Part shown: positions 1-7,593 of the stretch, piece after piece
Layout of the letters: the number at the start of each line of letters is the position of its first letter
How positions within the stretch are numbered: position 1 is the stretch's first letter
NCBI GenBank assembly: GCA_035299505.1
Contig: DATGWL010000004.1
Location: forward strand, 1 to 23,549
DNA from: M3007 sp035299505
GTDB lineage: Bacteria; Bacteroidota; Bacteroidia; Chitinophagales; Saprospiraceae
DNA: 23,549 nt
Reading direction: 5' to 3'
Position numbers and translations under genes: made by a program
Notes under the pieces: model-generated
The model's database searches: none
What the model was told of the DNA's origin: nothing
What the model saw: the letters and a program-made list of their open reading frames with translations, nothing else

Positions 1-200
1 CACAACTGCAACGCCTGCCGCATCGGCATGGCCGAGCGCACCCCGAAAGCCCGGGCTTCATAACTGCACGAAGCCACCACGCCCCGGTTGCTGCTGCCGC
101 CAATGATCAGTGGCTTGCCCCGCAACGCATCGTTGCGCAACTGTTCTACCGCCACAAAAAAGGCGTCGAGATCAAGATGAAGGATAGAGCGAGGGGGCAT
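1..200 (-). CDS. dinB: DNA polymerase IV (DinB, Y-family), N-terminal part, cut by window start
   Basis: The minus strand from an ATG at 200 reads 66 residues before the window ends. The segment DLDAFFVAVEQ (residues 10-20) carries the first metal-binding aspartate (D10) and a phenylalanine pair whose second member (F15) aligns with the DinB steric gate. It is followed by GKPLIIGG, SYEARAFGVRSAMP and RQAL, the usual order of the palm/fingers start of DinB; E. coli DinB has nearly the same motif spacing. The product would be a low-fidelity translesion polymerase. The active-site start fits DinB rather than the ImuB type, which lacks these residues. It lies downstream of and on the same strand as the DnaE-like gene ending at 580, 379 bp away across two tandem repeat arrays, so co-transcription is possible but not shown. 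About 80% of the protein is outside the window. Confidence 0.9.
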   Translation of the reverse strand, partial: MPPRSILHLDLDAFFVAVEQLRNDALRGKPLIIGGSSNRGVVASCSYEARAFGVRSAMPMRQALQL

Positions 201-209
201 GCTGATTTG

Positions 210-308
210 TTTGAGGGGTTTGATGGGTTTGAGGAGTTTGAAGGGTTTGAGGAGTTTGAAGGGTTTGAGGTGTTTGAAGGGATTGAACTGTTTGAAGGGT
301 TTGATGAG
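210..308. repeat. 9-bp minisatellite, about 11 units (TTTGARGRG-like)
   Basis: Eleven consecutive 9-bp units run from 210 to 308. Most are TTTGAAGGG or TTTGAGGAG, with variants such as TTTGATGGG, TTTGAGGTG and ATTGAACTG. It lies 10 bp upstream of the dinB start codon, inside the likely 5' leader of that gene. On the minus strand it could be read as an Asn-Pro-Ser-rich peptide, but that frame is not the dinB frame, so it is treated as non-coding. Confidence 0.9.
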
Positions 309-489
309 ATGATATAAATGGGGCTGCGTGTTACTCCAGGCTCAAAGTGGGTTGTCACCCCGAGTATCGGGGCCTACACAAGCCATGCTACGTGTGTACC
401 CTTGGCTCCAGGCATTCCGGTATACCCGGTTTGTGTGTATCCCGATTCCCGTCTAGTAACCCACGTTAAGCCAAACCCTACACGGCACT

Positions 490-594
490 CCACCGTCCAC
501 CGTCTACCGTCCACCGTCCACCGTCTACCGTCTACCGTCCACCGTCCACCGTCCACCGTCCACCGTCTACCGTCCACCGTCAACCGTCAACCGT
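490..594. repeat. 7-bp minisatellite, 15 units (CCACCGT/CTACCGT/CAACCGT)
   Basis: Fifteen heptamers without interruption: ten CCACCGT-class units, four CTACCGT and two terminal CAACCGT variants by approximate class count. The array overlaps the 3' end of the DnaE-like gene: its stop codon TGA (580-582 on the plus strand as TCA) and the last residues TVDG are made of repeat sequence. Because the unit is not a multiple of three, gain or loss of a unit before the stop would change the last residues of the protein. Between this array and the 9-bp array (309-489) I see no gene, only a short CCCCGA-GTA-TCGGGG palindrome at 358-372. Confidence 0.92.
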
Positions 595-3500
595 TACATA
601 CGCCAGCCGTTCCAGTCCATGCACTTCCAGGCTCACAAACCCGAATTCACTGCTCAGCCTGCCCCGGATGCGGTAAATGCCTCGGCCCCTAAAAGGTGTT
701 TTGCGCACCTGATCCGGGAAATGCACCGTATCGAAAAATTGCCCTTCCCGGTCGAGCCAGGTGCCGAACTGCATGAGTTCGCCTTTTACGGTGCGGGTAT
801 CCTTTCTGCACACGTAATAGCCGGTCATGGTGACCAACTCGTGTACATGTTTGACCATATCGCGCGCCGGAAGACCCGGATTTTGGGCTTTTACACTTTC
901 CTCCAGCAAATCAAACGGCGAACAAAGCGGAAAGCCCAGCAAATCCATTTCCTCAAAGGCCTGGTCGTAAGGGCCCTCTTCCAGCACCGGAAGCTGGTAG
1001 GAATCGGCCTCATCAGCAAACAACAGCTGGGCGCCCATGCCACTTTCGGGGGTAAGTACCCGACTTTTTTCCCAGAACAACGCACTTTTTTTCATGCCTG
1101 TAAACCGGAATGCCCCGATGCGGATCAGCAGATCCAGTTGCGAGGGCGCCACATGCACCCGGCGCACAAAGTTTTCCATGGATTTGAACGGTCCCATGGT
1201 TTGTTGGTATTCAATGTTTTGTATTAACTCCGATTCCAGTCCGCGTACATGAGTAAGGCCGAGGTACACGTCCTGACCTTCGATGCGTGTGAGTCGTTTG
1301 CTCCGGTTCACGCAGGGCGCATGAATGCGTGCCCCGCACATGCGCGCCTCATGCACGTAGAATTCCGTGCTGTAAAATCCGCCGAAATTGTTGATCACGG
1401 CCACCATGAACTCCAGCGGGAAATAGGTTTTCAGGTACAGACTCTGGAACGATTCCACGGCAAAACTTGCCGAGTGCGCTTTGCAGAAGGAATAGCCGCC
1501 GAAACTCTCCAGCTGTCGCCAAACTTCTTTGGTCAGCGTTTCCGGATAGCGCCGGGCAGCACACTGATCAAAGTATTTCTGTTTCAGGCGTTCAAAGGCC
1601 TCCGAAGAGCGCTTTTTACCCGTCATCATGCGCCGCATTACATCCGCTTCGTCCAGGCCCAGGCCTGCAAAATGGTGCAGGATTTTCATCACATCCTCCT
1701 GGTACACCATTACCCCGAAGGTTTCCGATAAGTGCTCCTTAAATACCGGATGCAGGTACTCAAAAGCATTGGGCTGGTGAAAACGCTGGATATAGGCGCG
1801 CATCATGCCGGAACTGGCCACCCCCGGCCGGATGATACTGCTTGCCGCCACCAGGTGTACATAGTTGTCGCAGCGCAGCTTGCGCAACAAACCGCGCATG
1901 GCAGGACTCTCAATGTAAAAGCAGCCCATACACCGGCTGCTGCGCAACTGGGCCCGCACCCGCTCGTCGTTCTTGATACGTTCCACCTCGTGCACATTCA
2001 CGGCCTTGCCCTGGTTTTCCCGAACAATATCCACGCAATCCTTAATGTGCCCCAGGCCGCGCTGACTCAGGATGTCGAATTTGTGATATCCCCATTCCTC
2101 GGCGGCATACATGTCGAAATGCGTAATCGGGAAGCCCTTCGGCATCATCTGAAGGGCCGTGGCTTCACTCAGGGGTTTTTCCGAAATGATGATGCCGCCG
2201 GCGTGTATAGACAGGTAGTTGGGGAAATCTACCAGCATATCCCCGTAGCGCAGGATGTGTTTGGCCCAGGGATGCAGGCCCTCCGGCAAGGCGGTGGCTG
2301 TTGCTGCCGGGGCGGTGGCTGCGGTGGTGCTTCCGGCGCTTTCTTCTCCCTTTCGGCCAGTCCATTCCCAGCTGCCCGGGGTGTTTTTATGCCAGTAATC
2401 CAGAATAGCCTCGATGTCGGCCGGCGTTAATCCGAACACTTTGCCGAGTTCCCGGATCACGGCCGCGTGTTGGAAGGTGCTGTAGGTGGCCAGCAGGGCG
2501 GTATGCTCCCGCCCGTAGCGCTTGAAAATATAATCGGTTACATCGTCGCGCTCGTCCCAGGAAAAATCAATATCGAAATCCGGCGGCGAACTTCGTTGCG
2601 GGTTAATGAACCGCTCGAAATACAGGTCCAGTTCCAGCGGCTCCACATCTGTAATGTACAGGCAGTAGGCTACGATGGAATTGGCGCCGCTCCCTCGCCC
2701 CACATGGTGGTAACCGGCCGATTCGGCGTAACGTATAATGTCCCAGGTGATCAGAAAATACGTGGCAAAATCCATTTCTGCGATCATTTTGAGCTCCTTG
2801 CGCACGCGCTCCTGCGCACGCTTGTGCCCTGTACCATACCGGCGCACGCAGCCGTTTTCTGCCAGCTTGGTGAGCAGATTCAGGTCGCCCTCCTTGCTGC
2901 CCATAAACGTCCGGCGATTGCGATGCAGGCCGGTTTCGAAGGAAATGGAGCAGGCATCCAGTATACGACGGGTATTTTGCACCACTTTAGGGTGGTTTTG
3001 AAAAGGCGCCAGTATGGAAGCTTCCGGCCGGAAAAACTCGTCGGGGCCAGCCACGGCCACGCCATCCAGTTTGGTTGCCAGGGTATTGGCGTCCATGGCG
3101 CGCAACAACTTATGCAGCCTGTGGCCCTCGGCATCGGGGTAGGTGAGGGGCTGCCATACCACGAGTTGTTCCGGCCGGTGACGCCAGGCGGAGAAGACCA
3201 GTTTTCCGGCATCGGCCGGCCGGATACCGAGTAGTTCATGTGGGCGAAACATGTCGAAAGGTTTGACTTCGCGTTCATAGATGATGAAGACATCGTCCAT
3301 GGGCGGCGGTACTGCGGGCAGCGGTTTGCCATTCAGGGAATGTTCGGTCAGGAAGGCACACAGCGCAGCCCAGCCGGCATTGTTGCGGGCGATTCCGGTG
3401 TACAGAAAGCGGTGTTTCTCATCCCGAAACTCAATGCCCAGGATGGGTTTTATCCGGTGCTTTTGGCAGGCGCGTACGAATTCCAGTGCTGCAGACGTGT

Positions 3501-3618
3501 TGTTGATGTCTGTCAGTGCCAGGCTTTTAACCTGGTGCGCAGCAGCGACTTCTACCAGTTGACTGGGAGAAAAAACGCCATAGCGCAGACTGAAATAGGT
3601 GTGCGCGTTGAGGTACAT
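580..3618 (-). CDS. dnaE: DNA polymerase III alpha subunit, short DnaE2-like form
   Basis: A 1012-residue C-family DNA polymerase. It has an N-terminal PHP domain (about 1-200) that begins YLNAHTYFSLRYG; the first histidine of the usual H-x-H metal motif is Asn, so this PHP site is probably inactive. The palm follows: GRGSGANSIVAY (307-318), then PPDFDIDFSWDERDD with catalytic-type aspartates D349 and D351, and HKFDIL with the third aspartate D515. An Ala/Thr-rich low-complexity insert lies near 425-445, and an OB-like segment near 930-1005. It is shorter than replicative DnaE (about 1160) and lacks the tau-binding end, as in error-prone DnaE2-type enzymes. The start at 3618 is chosen because family members begin with the PHP strand; an in-frame ATG at 3777 would add 53 unrelated hydrophobic residues. 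A TATTTTTG box (3735-3742, minus) between the two ATGs also favours the inner one. dinB follows on the same strand. Confidence 0.93.
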   Translation of the reverse strand: MYLNAHTYFSLRYGVFSPSQLVEVAAAHQVKSLALTDINNTSAALEFVRACQKHRIKPILGIEFRDEKHRFLYTGIARNNAGWAALCAFLTEHSLNGKPLPAVPPPMDDVFIIYEREVKPFDMFRPHELLGIRPADAGKLVFSAWRHRPEQLVVWQPLTYPDAEGHRLHKLLRAMDANTLATKLDGVAVAGPDEFFRPEASILAPFQNHPKVVQNTRRILDACSISFETGLHRNRRTFMGSKEGDLNLLTKLAENGCVRRYGTGHKRAQERVRKELKMIAEMDFATYFLITWDIIRYAESAGYHHVGRGSGANSIVAYCLYITDVEPLELDLYFERFINPQRSSPPDFDIDFSWDERDDVTDYIFKRYGREHTALLATYSTFQHAAVIRELGKVFGLTPADIEAILDYWHKNTPGSWEWTGRKGEESAGSTTAATAPAATATALPEGLHPWAKHILRYGDMLVDFPNYLSIHAGGIIISEKPLSEATALQMMPKGFPITHFDMYAAEEWGYHKFDILSQRGLGHIKDCVDIVRENQGKAVNVHEVERIKNDERVRAQLRSSRCMGCFYIESPAMRGLLRKLRCDNYVHLVAASSIIRPGVASSGMMRAYIQRFHQPNAFEYLHPVFKEHLSETFGVMVYQEDVMKILHHFAGLGLDEADVMRRMMTGKKRSSEAFERLKQKYFDQCAARRYPETLTKEVWRQLESFGGYSFCKAHSASFAVESFQSLYLKTYFPLEFMVAVINNFGGFYSTEFYVHEARMCGARIHAPCVNRSKRLTRIEGQDVYLGLTHVRGLESELIQNIEYQQTMGPFKSMENFVRRVHVAPSQLDLLIRIGAFRFTGMKKSALFWEKSRVLTPESGMGAQLLFADEADSYQLPVLEEGPYDQAFEEMDLLGFPLCSPFDLLEESVKAQNPGLPARDMVKHVHELVTMTGYYVCRKDTRTVKGELMQFGTWLDREGQFFDTVHFPDQVRKTPFRGRGIYRIRGRLSSEFGFVSLEVHGLERLAYVTVDG

Positions 3619-3793
3619 CGGACCGGGCGCGGTGTGTTTAGTGGCGTCAGAAATTGAACAGAACAGCAAACCAACGATGGTGTGCCAGGCGAAGGCGAGT
3701 AACCCTTTCAGGTTTGAAAACTTGTAAGGTGAGGCAAAAATAAGGGTGTAAAACTTTTTGTTTTTATTTAAAAACAAATAATTTTAAAACGAA

Positions 3794-3826
3794 TTTGTTT
3801 AATAATCCGGAAATGTTATACCTTTG
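3794..3826 (+). promoter_or_regulatory. Candidate Bacteroidota promoter (TTTG-N21-TAccTTTG)
   Basis: TTTG at 3794-3797 and TACCTTTG at 3819-3826 with 21 bp between match the Bacteroidota -33/-7 pattern (TTTG, 17-23 bp, TAnnTTTG). It points toward the secreted protein gene starting at 4004 and would give a leader of about 170 nt containing the hairpin at 3887-3940. A weaker, closer box (GACCTTTG, 3960-3967) may be an alternative. Confidence 0.55.
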
Positions 3827-3886
3827 AAACCAAATTGTTGTTCGTTTTAATACAATAAATACCTGCCGGAAGCGTAATCCTTAAAA

Positions 3887-3940
3887 AATAGTCTTGATGT
3901 GACACCGTAACGGATATTCACTAAAGTTGGCAAGACTATT
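3887..3940 (+). promoter_or_regulatory. Nested stem-loop in the leader of the 4004 gene
   Basis: AATAGTCTTG (3887-3896) is the exact reverse complement of CAAGACTATT (3931-3940). Inside it GTGA pairs with TCAC, and CCG-TAA-CGG forms a further small arm. The structure sits between the candidate promoter at 3794-3826 and the start codon at 4004, so it could be a leader RNA structure or an operator. No known riboswitch class is recognised. Confidence 0.45.
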
Positions 3941-4003
3941 GCATTAGGTTGGACATTTAGACCTTTGAACCTTTTTCTCACAAACACACGAACATTTTGT
4001 CTT

Positions 4004-4648
4004 ATGCAAACTGCTCAGAAACTTCTCCTCGTCCTTTTAATCGGTATTGTTTCCCACGCTTCCGCCCAGGTTACAGCCGTACGCCGGTATAATCCTTCCG
4101 GCACTACCACCCCCCAAACGTACTCAACCGAAAGCTCTTCCGACGCTGCTACGCGTCGGGCCGCCGCCTTGTCTAAGGTACAGGGCGCTCCATCTACTGC
4201 TAAAACCATGACTGCCAAAGGCATGGCTCCTGCGCAGTACAGCACAGACGGTACCGCGCCGGCTACGTACGACATTGAGCCGCCAAATCCGGCTACTACC
4301 TTCACGGTGAACGGCGCCAATGTGCACCGCAGTGTTCGTAAAGGTAAAGGTCAGGTAGGTGATTTGCTGTTCACACCAATCATTGAACTGCACTATGTGC
4401 AATTCGCGGTGTACTGCAAAAACACCCCTGTCGACAAAGCGCCTTCCATCGAAGGTCTGATGCTGCTCTGGCACGAAGGCAGCCGCTGTCCGGGCGGTGC
4501 AGAAGGCGCCTGCTACATTGTAAAAGGATACAACACGGCTGAAGAAGCCAAGGCAGCCGTTGCACGTTTCAAATCCAGTGGTGTTGACTGCTGGTACAAC
4601 CCTGCGCTTACTGGCGCGGCAGTAGAAGTAATTGGCGTACGCTCATAG
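4004..4648 (+). CDS. Secreted protein with SPOR-like C-terminal domain
   Basis: 214 residues. The start at 4004 is chosen because it opens directly into a signal peptide (MQTAQKLLLVLLIGIVSHASAQ, cleavage after Ala-Gln near 22); a frame-open ATG 39 bp upstream would bury it. Residues 23-125 are Ser/Thr/Ala/Pro-rich and probably disordered. The C-terminal part (129-214) runs YVQFAVYCKN ... CYIVKGYNTAEEAKAAVARFKSSGVDCWY, which has the strand-helix pattern of SPOR domains (YxVQxGxY then VxxGxYxxxEEAxxAxxxLKxxG). SPOR domains bind denuded glycan in peptidoglycan; here a periplasmic cell-envelope role is an inference. Three cysteines in the domain could form disulfides. It precedes gap, but the hairpin and promoter between them suggest separate transcription. 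Confidence 0.7.
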   Translation: MQTAQKLLLVLLIGIVSHASAQVTAVRRYNPSGTTTPQTYSTESSSDAATRRAAALSKVQGAPSTAKTMTAKGMAPAQYSTDGTAPATYDIEPPNPATTFTVNGANVHRSVRKGKGQVGDLLFTPIIELHYVQFAVYCKNTPVDKAPSIEGLMLLWHEGSRCPGGAEGACYIVKGYNTAEEAKAAVARFKSSGVDCWYNPALTGAAVEVIGVRS

Positions 4649-4672
4649 GAGTAAAAAACTTGTTACTTTTTT

Positions 4673-4713
4673 GTAAAGCGATCGGTTCACAGCATGTGAA
4701 TCGGTCGCTTTAC
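4673..4713 (+). terminator. Strong hairpin after the SPOR-like gene, abutting the gap promoter
   Basis: Two 18-nt arms, 4673-4690 and 4696-4713, pair fully if two G-U pairs are allowed, with loop AGCAT. A T-run precedes the 5' arm and the 3' arm is followed by ATTTGC rather than a clean U-tract, so it may act as a terminator, an RNA stabiliser, or both. Its last bases form the TA of the next promoter box. Confidence 0.6.
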
Positions 4714-4718
4714 ATTTG
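4711..4718 (+). promoter_or_regulatory. -7 box TACATTTG of the gap promoter
   Basis: TACATTTG followed by GCA is a good match to the Bacteroidota TAnnTTTG element. Transcription would begin near 4724, about 20 nt before the gap start codon at 4743. The -33 position falls within the hairpin arm and only TTC, not TTG, is seen there. Confidence 0.55.
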
Positions 4719-4742
4719 CAGCCAAATAAAATCAAATTATTC

Positions 4743-6194
4743 ATGTCAAAACAAGTGTACGAACGCAACCTCAAAACCTGGATTGAGGATGAAAAGGCGG
4801 CTCTTGAACTCATTGCCATCGTGGGAAAACTCTGGTTCGACAAGTCCATCGAACTCGTGATTTTCCGCAACCAAATGGTAGACAGAAGCGCCTCCGAATT
4901 GCTCCAGCTCCACCACTATGCCCGGGAGGTAGTGCAACACCCCCTGACCGTGCATGACACGCTGGCCCTGGCTAAAGCCATCGCCCGTACCCCCATGGCG
5001 CCTTCCCGCCTGGATATCGGTCGAATCGGAGTAGATTGGCTGGATGAAAAAGATGCCTATCCCAATGAATTAGCCTTTATCAAAAAGAAGCTGAGCGACT
5101 ACATCGGTAAAGACAAAATCAACCTCAAACCAAAAGACGTTATCCTCTACGGCTTCGGCCGTATCGGCCGTATCGCTGCCCGCGAACTCATCACTCAGGC
5201 CGGTAAAGGACAACAACTGCGCCTGCGTGCCATCGTAACACGCGATAAAAGCCCGGAAGACGTGATCAAACGCGCCGACCTGCTGCGCTCCGACTCTGTA
5301 CACGGCCACTTCCCCGGCACCGTAATTCCCGATGTGGCAGAACAATGCATCTGGGTAAACGGACACAAAATTCTGATGATCTCCGCGCCGAAGCCGGAAG
5401 ATATCAATTACACCAAATACGGTATCAACAACGCACTGCTGATCGATAACACCGGTGTTTGGCGCGATCGCGCCGGCCTGAGCCGTCACCTGAAATCCAA
5501 AGGCGTATCCAAAGTGCTGCTCACCGCCCCGGGTAAAGGCGATATCCCGAACATTGTGTACGGGGTGAACAACCAAAACTTCGATGTAAACAGCGAAACC
5601 ATCTGGTCGGCAGCCAGCTGCACCACCAACGCCATTGTGCCGGTGCTGGCTGTGATCAACAAAACCCTGGGTATTGAAAAAGGACACATCGAAACGGTAC
5701 ACTCTTACACCAACGACCAGAACCTGCTCGATAACTACCACAGCAAATATCGCCGTGGCCGTTCTGCTGCACTTAACCTGGTGATTACCGAAACCGGCGC
5801 CGAAAGCGCCATCGCCAAGGTAATGCCCGAACTCTCTGGCAAATTTACCGGCAATGCCATCCGCGTCCCTACGCCCAATGTGTCGCTGGCAGTGCTGAAC
5901 CTGCAACTCAATACGCCCACCACCAAGGATGCCGTTAATGAGATCATGCGCCAGGCAGCCTTGAATGGCAATCTGGTAGAACAGATCCAGTATTCTTTCT
6001 CTAACGAGTTGGTATCCAGCGACCTCGTAGGCAGCCCAACCCCGTCTATTTTCGACTCTCCAGCCACCATCGTCTCCAAAGACGGCAAAAGTGTGGTGCT
6101 CTACGTGTGGTACGACAACGAGTACGGCTACACCCGTCAGGTGATTCGTCTGGCTAAACAACTGGCCGGCGTGATACGATTGAGCTATTATTGA
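4743..6194 (+). CDS. gap: Glyceraldehyde-3-phosphate dehydrogenase, long form
   Basis: 483 residues. Converts glyceraldehyde-3-phosphate to 1,3-bisphosphoglycerate with NAD(P)+ and phosphate, in glycolysis/gluconeogenesis in the cytoplasm. The Rossmann fold opens at residue 132 with DVILYGFGRIGR. The catalytic cysteine is C293 in SAASCTTNAIVP, and the base histidine H320 lies in TVHSYTNDQ; their 27-residue spacing equals that of classical GAPDH. WYDNEYGY marks the C-terminal end. An N-terminal helical extension of about 130 residues makes it longer than classical GAPDH (about 335); similar long forms are common in Bacteroidota. The ATG at 4743 is used because the upstream TTG lies in the promoter box. 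A terminator hairpin follows at 6222-6267. The gene appears to be monocistronic. Confidence 0.96.
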   Translation: MSKQVYERNLKTWIEDEKAALELIAIVGKLWFDKSIELVIFRNQMVDRSASELLQLHHYAREVVQHPLTVHDTLALAKAIARTPMAPSRLDIGRIGVDWLDEKDAYPNELAFIKKKLSDYIGKDKINLKPKDVILYGFGRIGRIAARELITQAGKGQQLRLRAIVTRDKSPEDVIKRADLLRSDSVHGHFPGTVIPDVAEQCIWVNGHKILMISAPKPEDINYTKYGINNALLIDNTGVWRDRAGLSRHLKSKGVSKVLLTAPGKGDIPNIVYGVNNQNFDVNSETIWSAASCTTNAIVPVLAVINKTLGIEKGHIETVHSYTNDQNLLDNYHSKYRRGRSAALNLVITETGAESAIAKVMPELSGKFTGNAIRVPTPNVSLAVLNLQLNTPTTKDAVNEIMRQAALNGNLVEQIQYSFSNELVSSDLVGSPTPSIFDSPATIVSKDGKSVVLYVWYDNEYGYTRQVIRLAKQLAGVIRLSYY

Positions 6195-6221
6195 AGTACG
6201 TGAGTGAAGAGTACATGAATA

Positions 6222-6267
6222 CATGAGTGACGAGGGAGGGCACTGTGCCCAGACCTCGTTACTCATG
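6222..6267 (+). terminator. Hairpin terminator after gap
   Basis: Arms CATGAGTGACGAGG (6222-6235) and CCTCGTTACTCATG (6254-6267) pair with one G-U, with an inner GGGCAC/GTGCCC stem around a one-base centre. A TAATATTTATTT stretch follows. It begins about 27 nt after the gap stop codon. Confidence 0.7.
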
Positions 6268-6535
6268 TGCTCGTAATATTTATTTCGGAGACTTTATGAA
6301 TATGGTATCTGCGGCGGGAGATAATATTTTGTTATTTTTAGGTGACATGTAATTAGAGAAAATTGGCACACTACTGGATATTTTTTCGGGCCTGTAAGGT
6401 TTCCCAAAACCTGCTGAATGTACACAAGTCATATGCTGCTGTTAAGGTTACCCGGAAACACACCTAACATTTTGTAACCGCTCGTTTCAACGCTAAGGAT
6501 TACCTATAAAATGTGGGTATATGCTGTTATTCAGT

Positions 6536-6660
6536 CCCAGGCGCAGCGCCCCGGGCGTTAGCCCCTAAATGTTGGTAGCCCAGGAGACAGGGCGAGATCC
6601 CCTGCCGCATCGCGGCAACACATCTTTTGCCCGCCGTTGAAACAGCAGGCGCGGCGGGGA
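6536..6660. repeat. Cluster of small GC-rich palindromes, REP-like
   Basis: Five short palindromes lie in about 120 bp: GGCGC-A-GCGCC (6540-6550), GGGC-GTTA-GCCC (6553-6564), CAGGG-N6-CCCCTG (6588-6604), GCCGC-ATC-GCGGC (6604-6616) and CCCGCC/GGCGGG (6630-6635 with 6653-6658). The base composition is much richer in GC than the flanks, and no gene is credible across it. It resembles an interspersed intergenic repeat of environmental Bacteroidota. The stretch before it, 6268-6535, has no gene that I can recognise. Confidence 0.5.
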
Positions 6661-6756
6661 AAATCCCCCAAAAAGTGTTATATTTTTTTTGAGGAGCGCT
6701 ATCGCATATTTGTGCATTCGACCAAAAAATCGGACGTAGAAAGCAGTAGGGTTCCC

Positions 6757-6912
6757 AGTGTTTATTCTTACCTTGGAAGTGAGGTGCTTGAAATATTACC
6801 TACCGGGAGTTCTACAGTGATAGATATATCAAAACTTGCAAGCGGCACCTATTTTATCACCATAAATCTTGGTAATGAAATCATTACTAAACGGTTTGCA
6901 AAAGCAAATTAA
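6757..6912 (+). pseudogene. Fragment of a T9SS C-terminal sorting domain
   Basis: The frame ending at 6912 reads SVYSYLGSEVLEI, then STVIDISKLASGTYFITINL, then ITKRFAKAN and stop. This is the typical T9SS type A tail (idisxLasGtYfixi ... tkrfvk). Nothing upstream in this frame looks like the rest of a cargo protein: the sequence before it is the palindrome cluster. It is therefore a leftover 3' end of a deleted T9SS cargo gene. Its stop codon is one base from the next start codon (6914), which suggests that the cargo and barrel genes were once a tight operon. Confidence 0.75.
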
Positions 6913-6913
6913 C

Positions 6914-7513
6914 ATGAAAAACCTCCTTTTATGCTTAGCATTCCTGACCACGGCGTATTTCTGCCAAGCTCAAAAGCCATCTAATAATGAATTAGGCCTG
7001 GGATTTTTTGTCGCGGGAGAGTTCTTTGATACCAGTGCATTTAAAGTATCGCCCATTTCAGGGAAAAACTTTTCACTTACTTACACGCGACTTTTTGATA
7101 AAAAACTTACTGTTGGTGTGAATTTCACAAAGTGTGGGTTTCATTACCTCCCAACGCTTAAAAAAATTGAGGACAACTCCATATTCTGGCGGGTACAGAA
7201 AACATTCAGCGCCGACCTGGGTTATCGAATTTCCAAATGGTCTATTTCTGCTACGGCAAAAGCTGGTATCCGTTACAACATGGTTGGGTACAAAGTGGAG
7301 CATTATGCTTCCCTCCCTCATAGTGGTGGATGGTTGGAGGGCATTGGAGGCAGCAAGGAGTACGGCAAAATAGGTGCAAAATTGGGAGCTGCTATTCAGC
7401 ACCCCATCATCTGGCGTTTCTTTGGAGAACTTGATTGCGAGTATGCCCGGATGTTTTCTGGTGGCGATCGCAATCAATTGCTTTTATCCTACAGAATTGG
7501 TTTTAGGTTTTAA
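6914..7513 (+). CDS. Small outer-membrane beta-barrel protein, copy A
   Basis: 199 residues. A signal peptide (MKNLLLCLAFLTTAYFCQAQ, about 1-20) is followed by alternating strands rich in aromatic residues (NFSLTYTRLF, LTVGVNFTKCGF, FSADLGYRI, WSISATAKAGIRYN, LLLSYRIGFRF). It ends in Phe, as do many barrel proteins handled by the BAM machinery. The size fits a barrel of about eight strands. The function is unknown; it may anchor or serve the neighbouring T9SS cargo, but that is inference. A paralogue lies at 9380-9982: from WRVQKTFSADLGYR (about residue 90) to the end the two are almost identical in protein and DNA, while their first halves differ clearly. The start at 6914 is chosen over in-frame upstream codons because the signal peptide begins there. 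Confidence 0.8.
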   Translation: MKNLLLCLAFLTTAYFCQAQKPSNNELGLGFFVAGEFFDTSAFKVSPISGKNFSLTYTRLFDKKLTVGVNFTKCGFHYLPTLKKIEDNSIFWRVQKTFSADLGYRISKWSISATAKAGIRYNMVGYKVEHYASLPHSGGWLEGIGGSKEYGKIGAKLGAAIQHPIIWRFFGELDCEYARMFSGGDRNQLLLSYRIGFRF

Positions 7514-7515
7514 GA

Positions 7516-7593
7516 TTGGCCATAAAATACATACTAACCATATCCTTATTGCTTATCCACTTGGCTGCCCAGGCACAAAAACACGACTTGCCC
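7516..7593 (+). pseudogene. Orphan signal-peptide remnant of a copy-B-type cargo gene
   Basis: The bases 3' of copy A's stop match the start of the gene at 9991: the reading is IKYILTISLLLIHLAAQAQKHD, against MKNILTFSLLLIHLAAQAQKHD in the other unit. The initiator ATG has become ATA (7522-7524). The frame stays open into the next gene, so an alternative TTG at 7516 would give a protein with two signal peptides in series. I treat it as a remnant left when the rest of that gene was replaced by the gene starting at 7594. Confidence 0.7.

Noticed and set aside
146..358. Minus-strand frame encoding an Asn/Pro/Ser repeat peptide
   Set aside because: It is a translation of the 9-bp minisatellite in a frame that conflicts with dinB.
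484..600. CRISPR array
   Set aside because: The units are contiguous heptamers without unique spacers.
318..692. Plus-strand frame across the 7-bp array
   Set aside because: It translates the minisatellite and antisense dnaE sequence, with no recognisable domain.
3619..3777. N-terminal 53-residue extension of the DnaE-like protein from an in-frame ATG at 3777
   Set aside because: Hydrophobic, unrelated to the PHP domain start, and a candidate -7 box lies inside it; the family starts at the ATG at 3618.
5070..6266. Long open frame antisense to gap (398 codons)
   Set aside because: It is a shadow of a strongly conserved GAPDH gene; high GC at third positions keeps the opposite strand open.
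6637..6756. 5' part of the frame ending in the T9SS tail, taken as a 91-residue gene
   Set aside because: The first 40 residues come from the palindrome cluster and are basic/low-quality; only the tail is homologous to anything.
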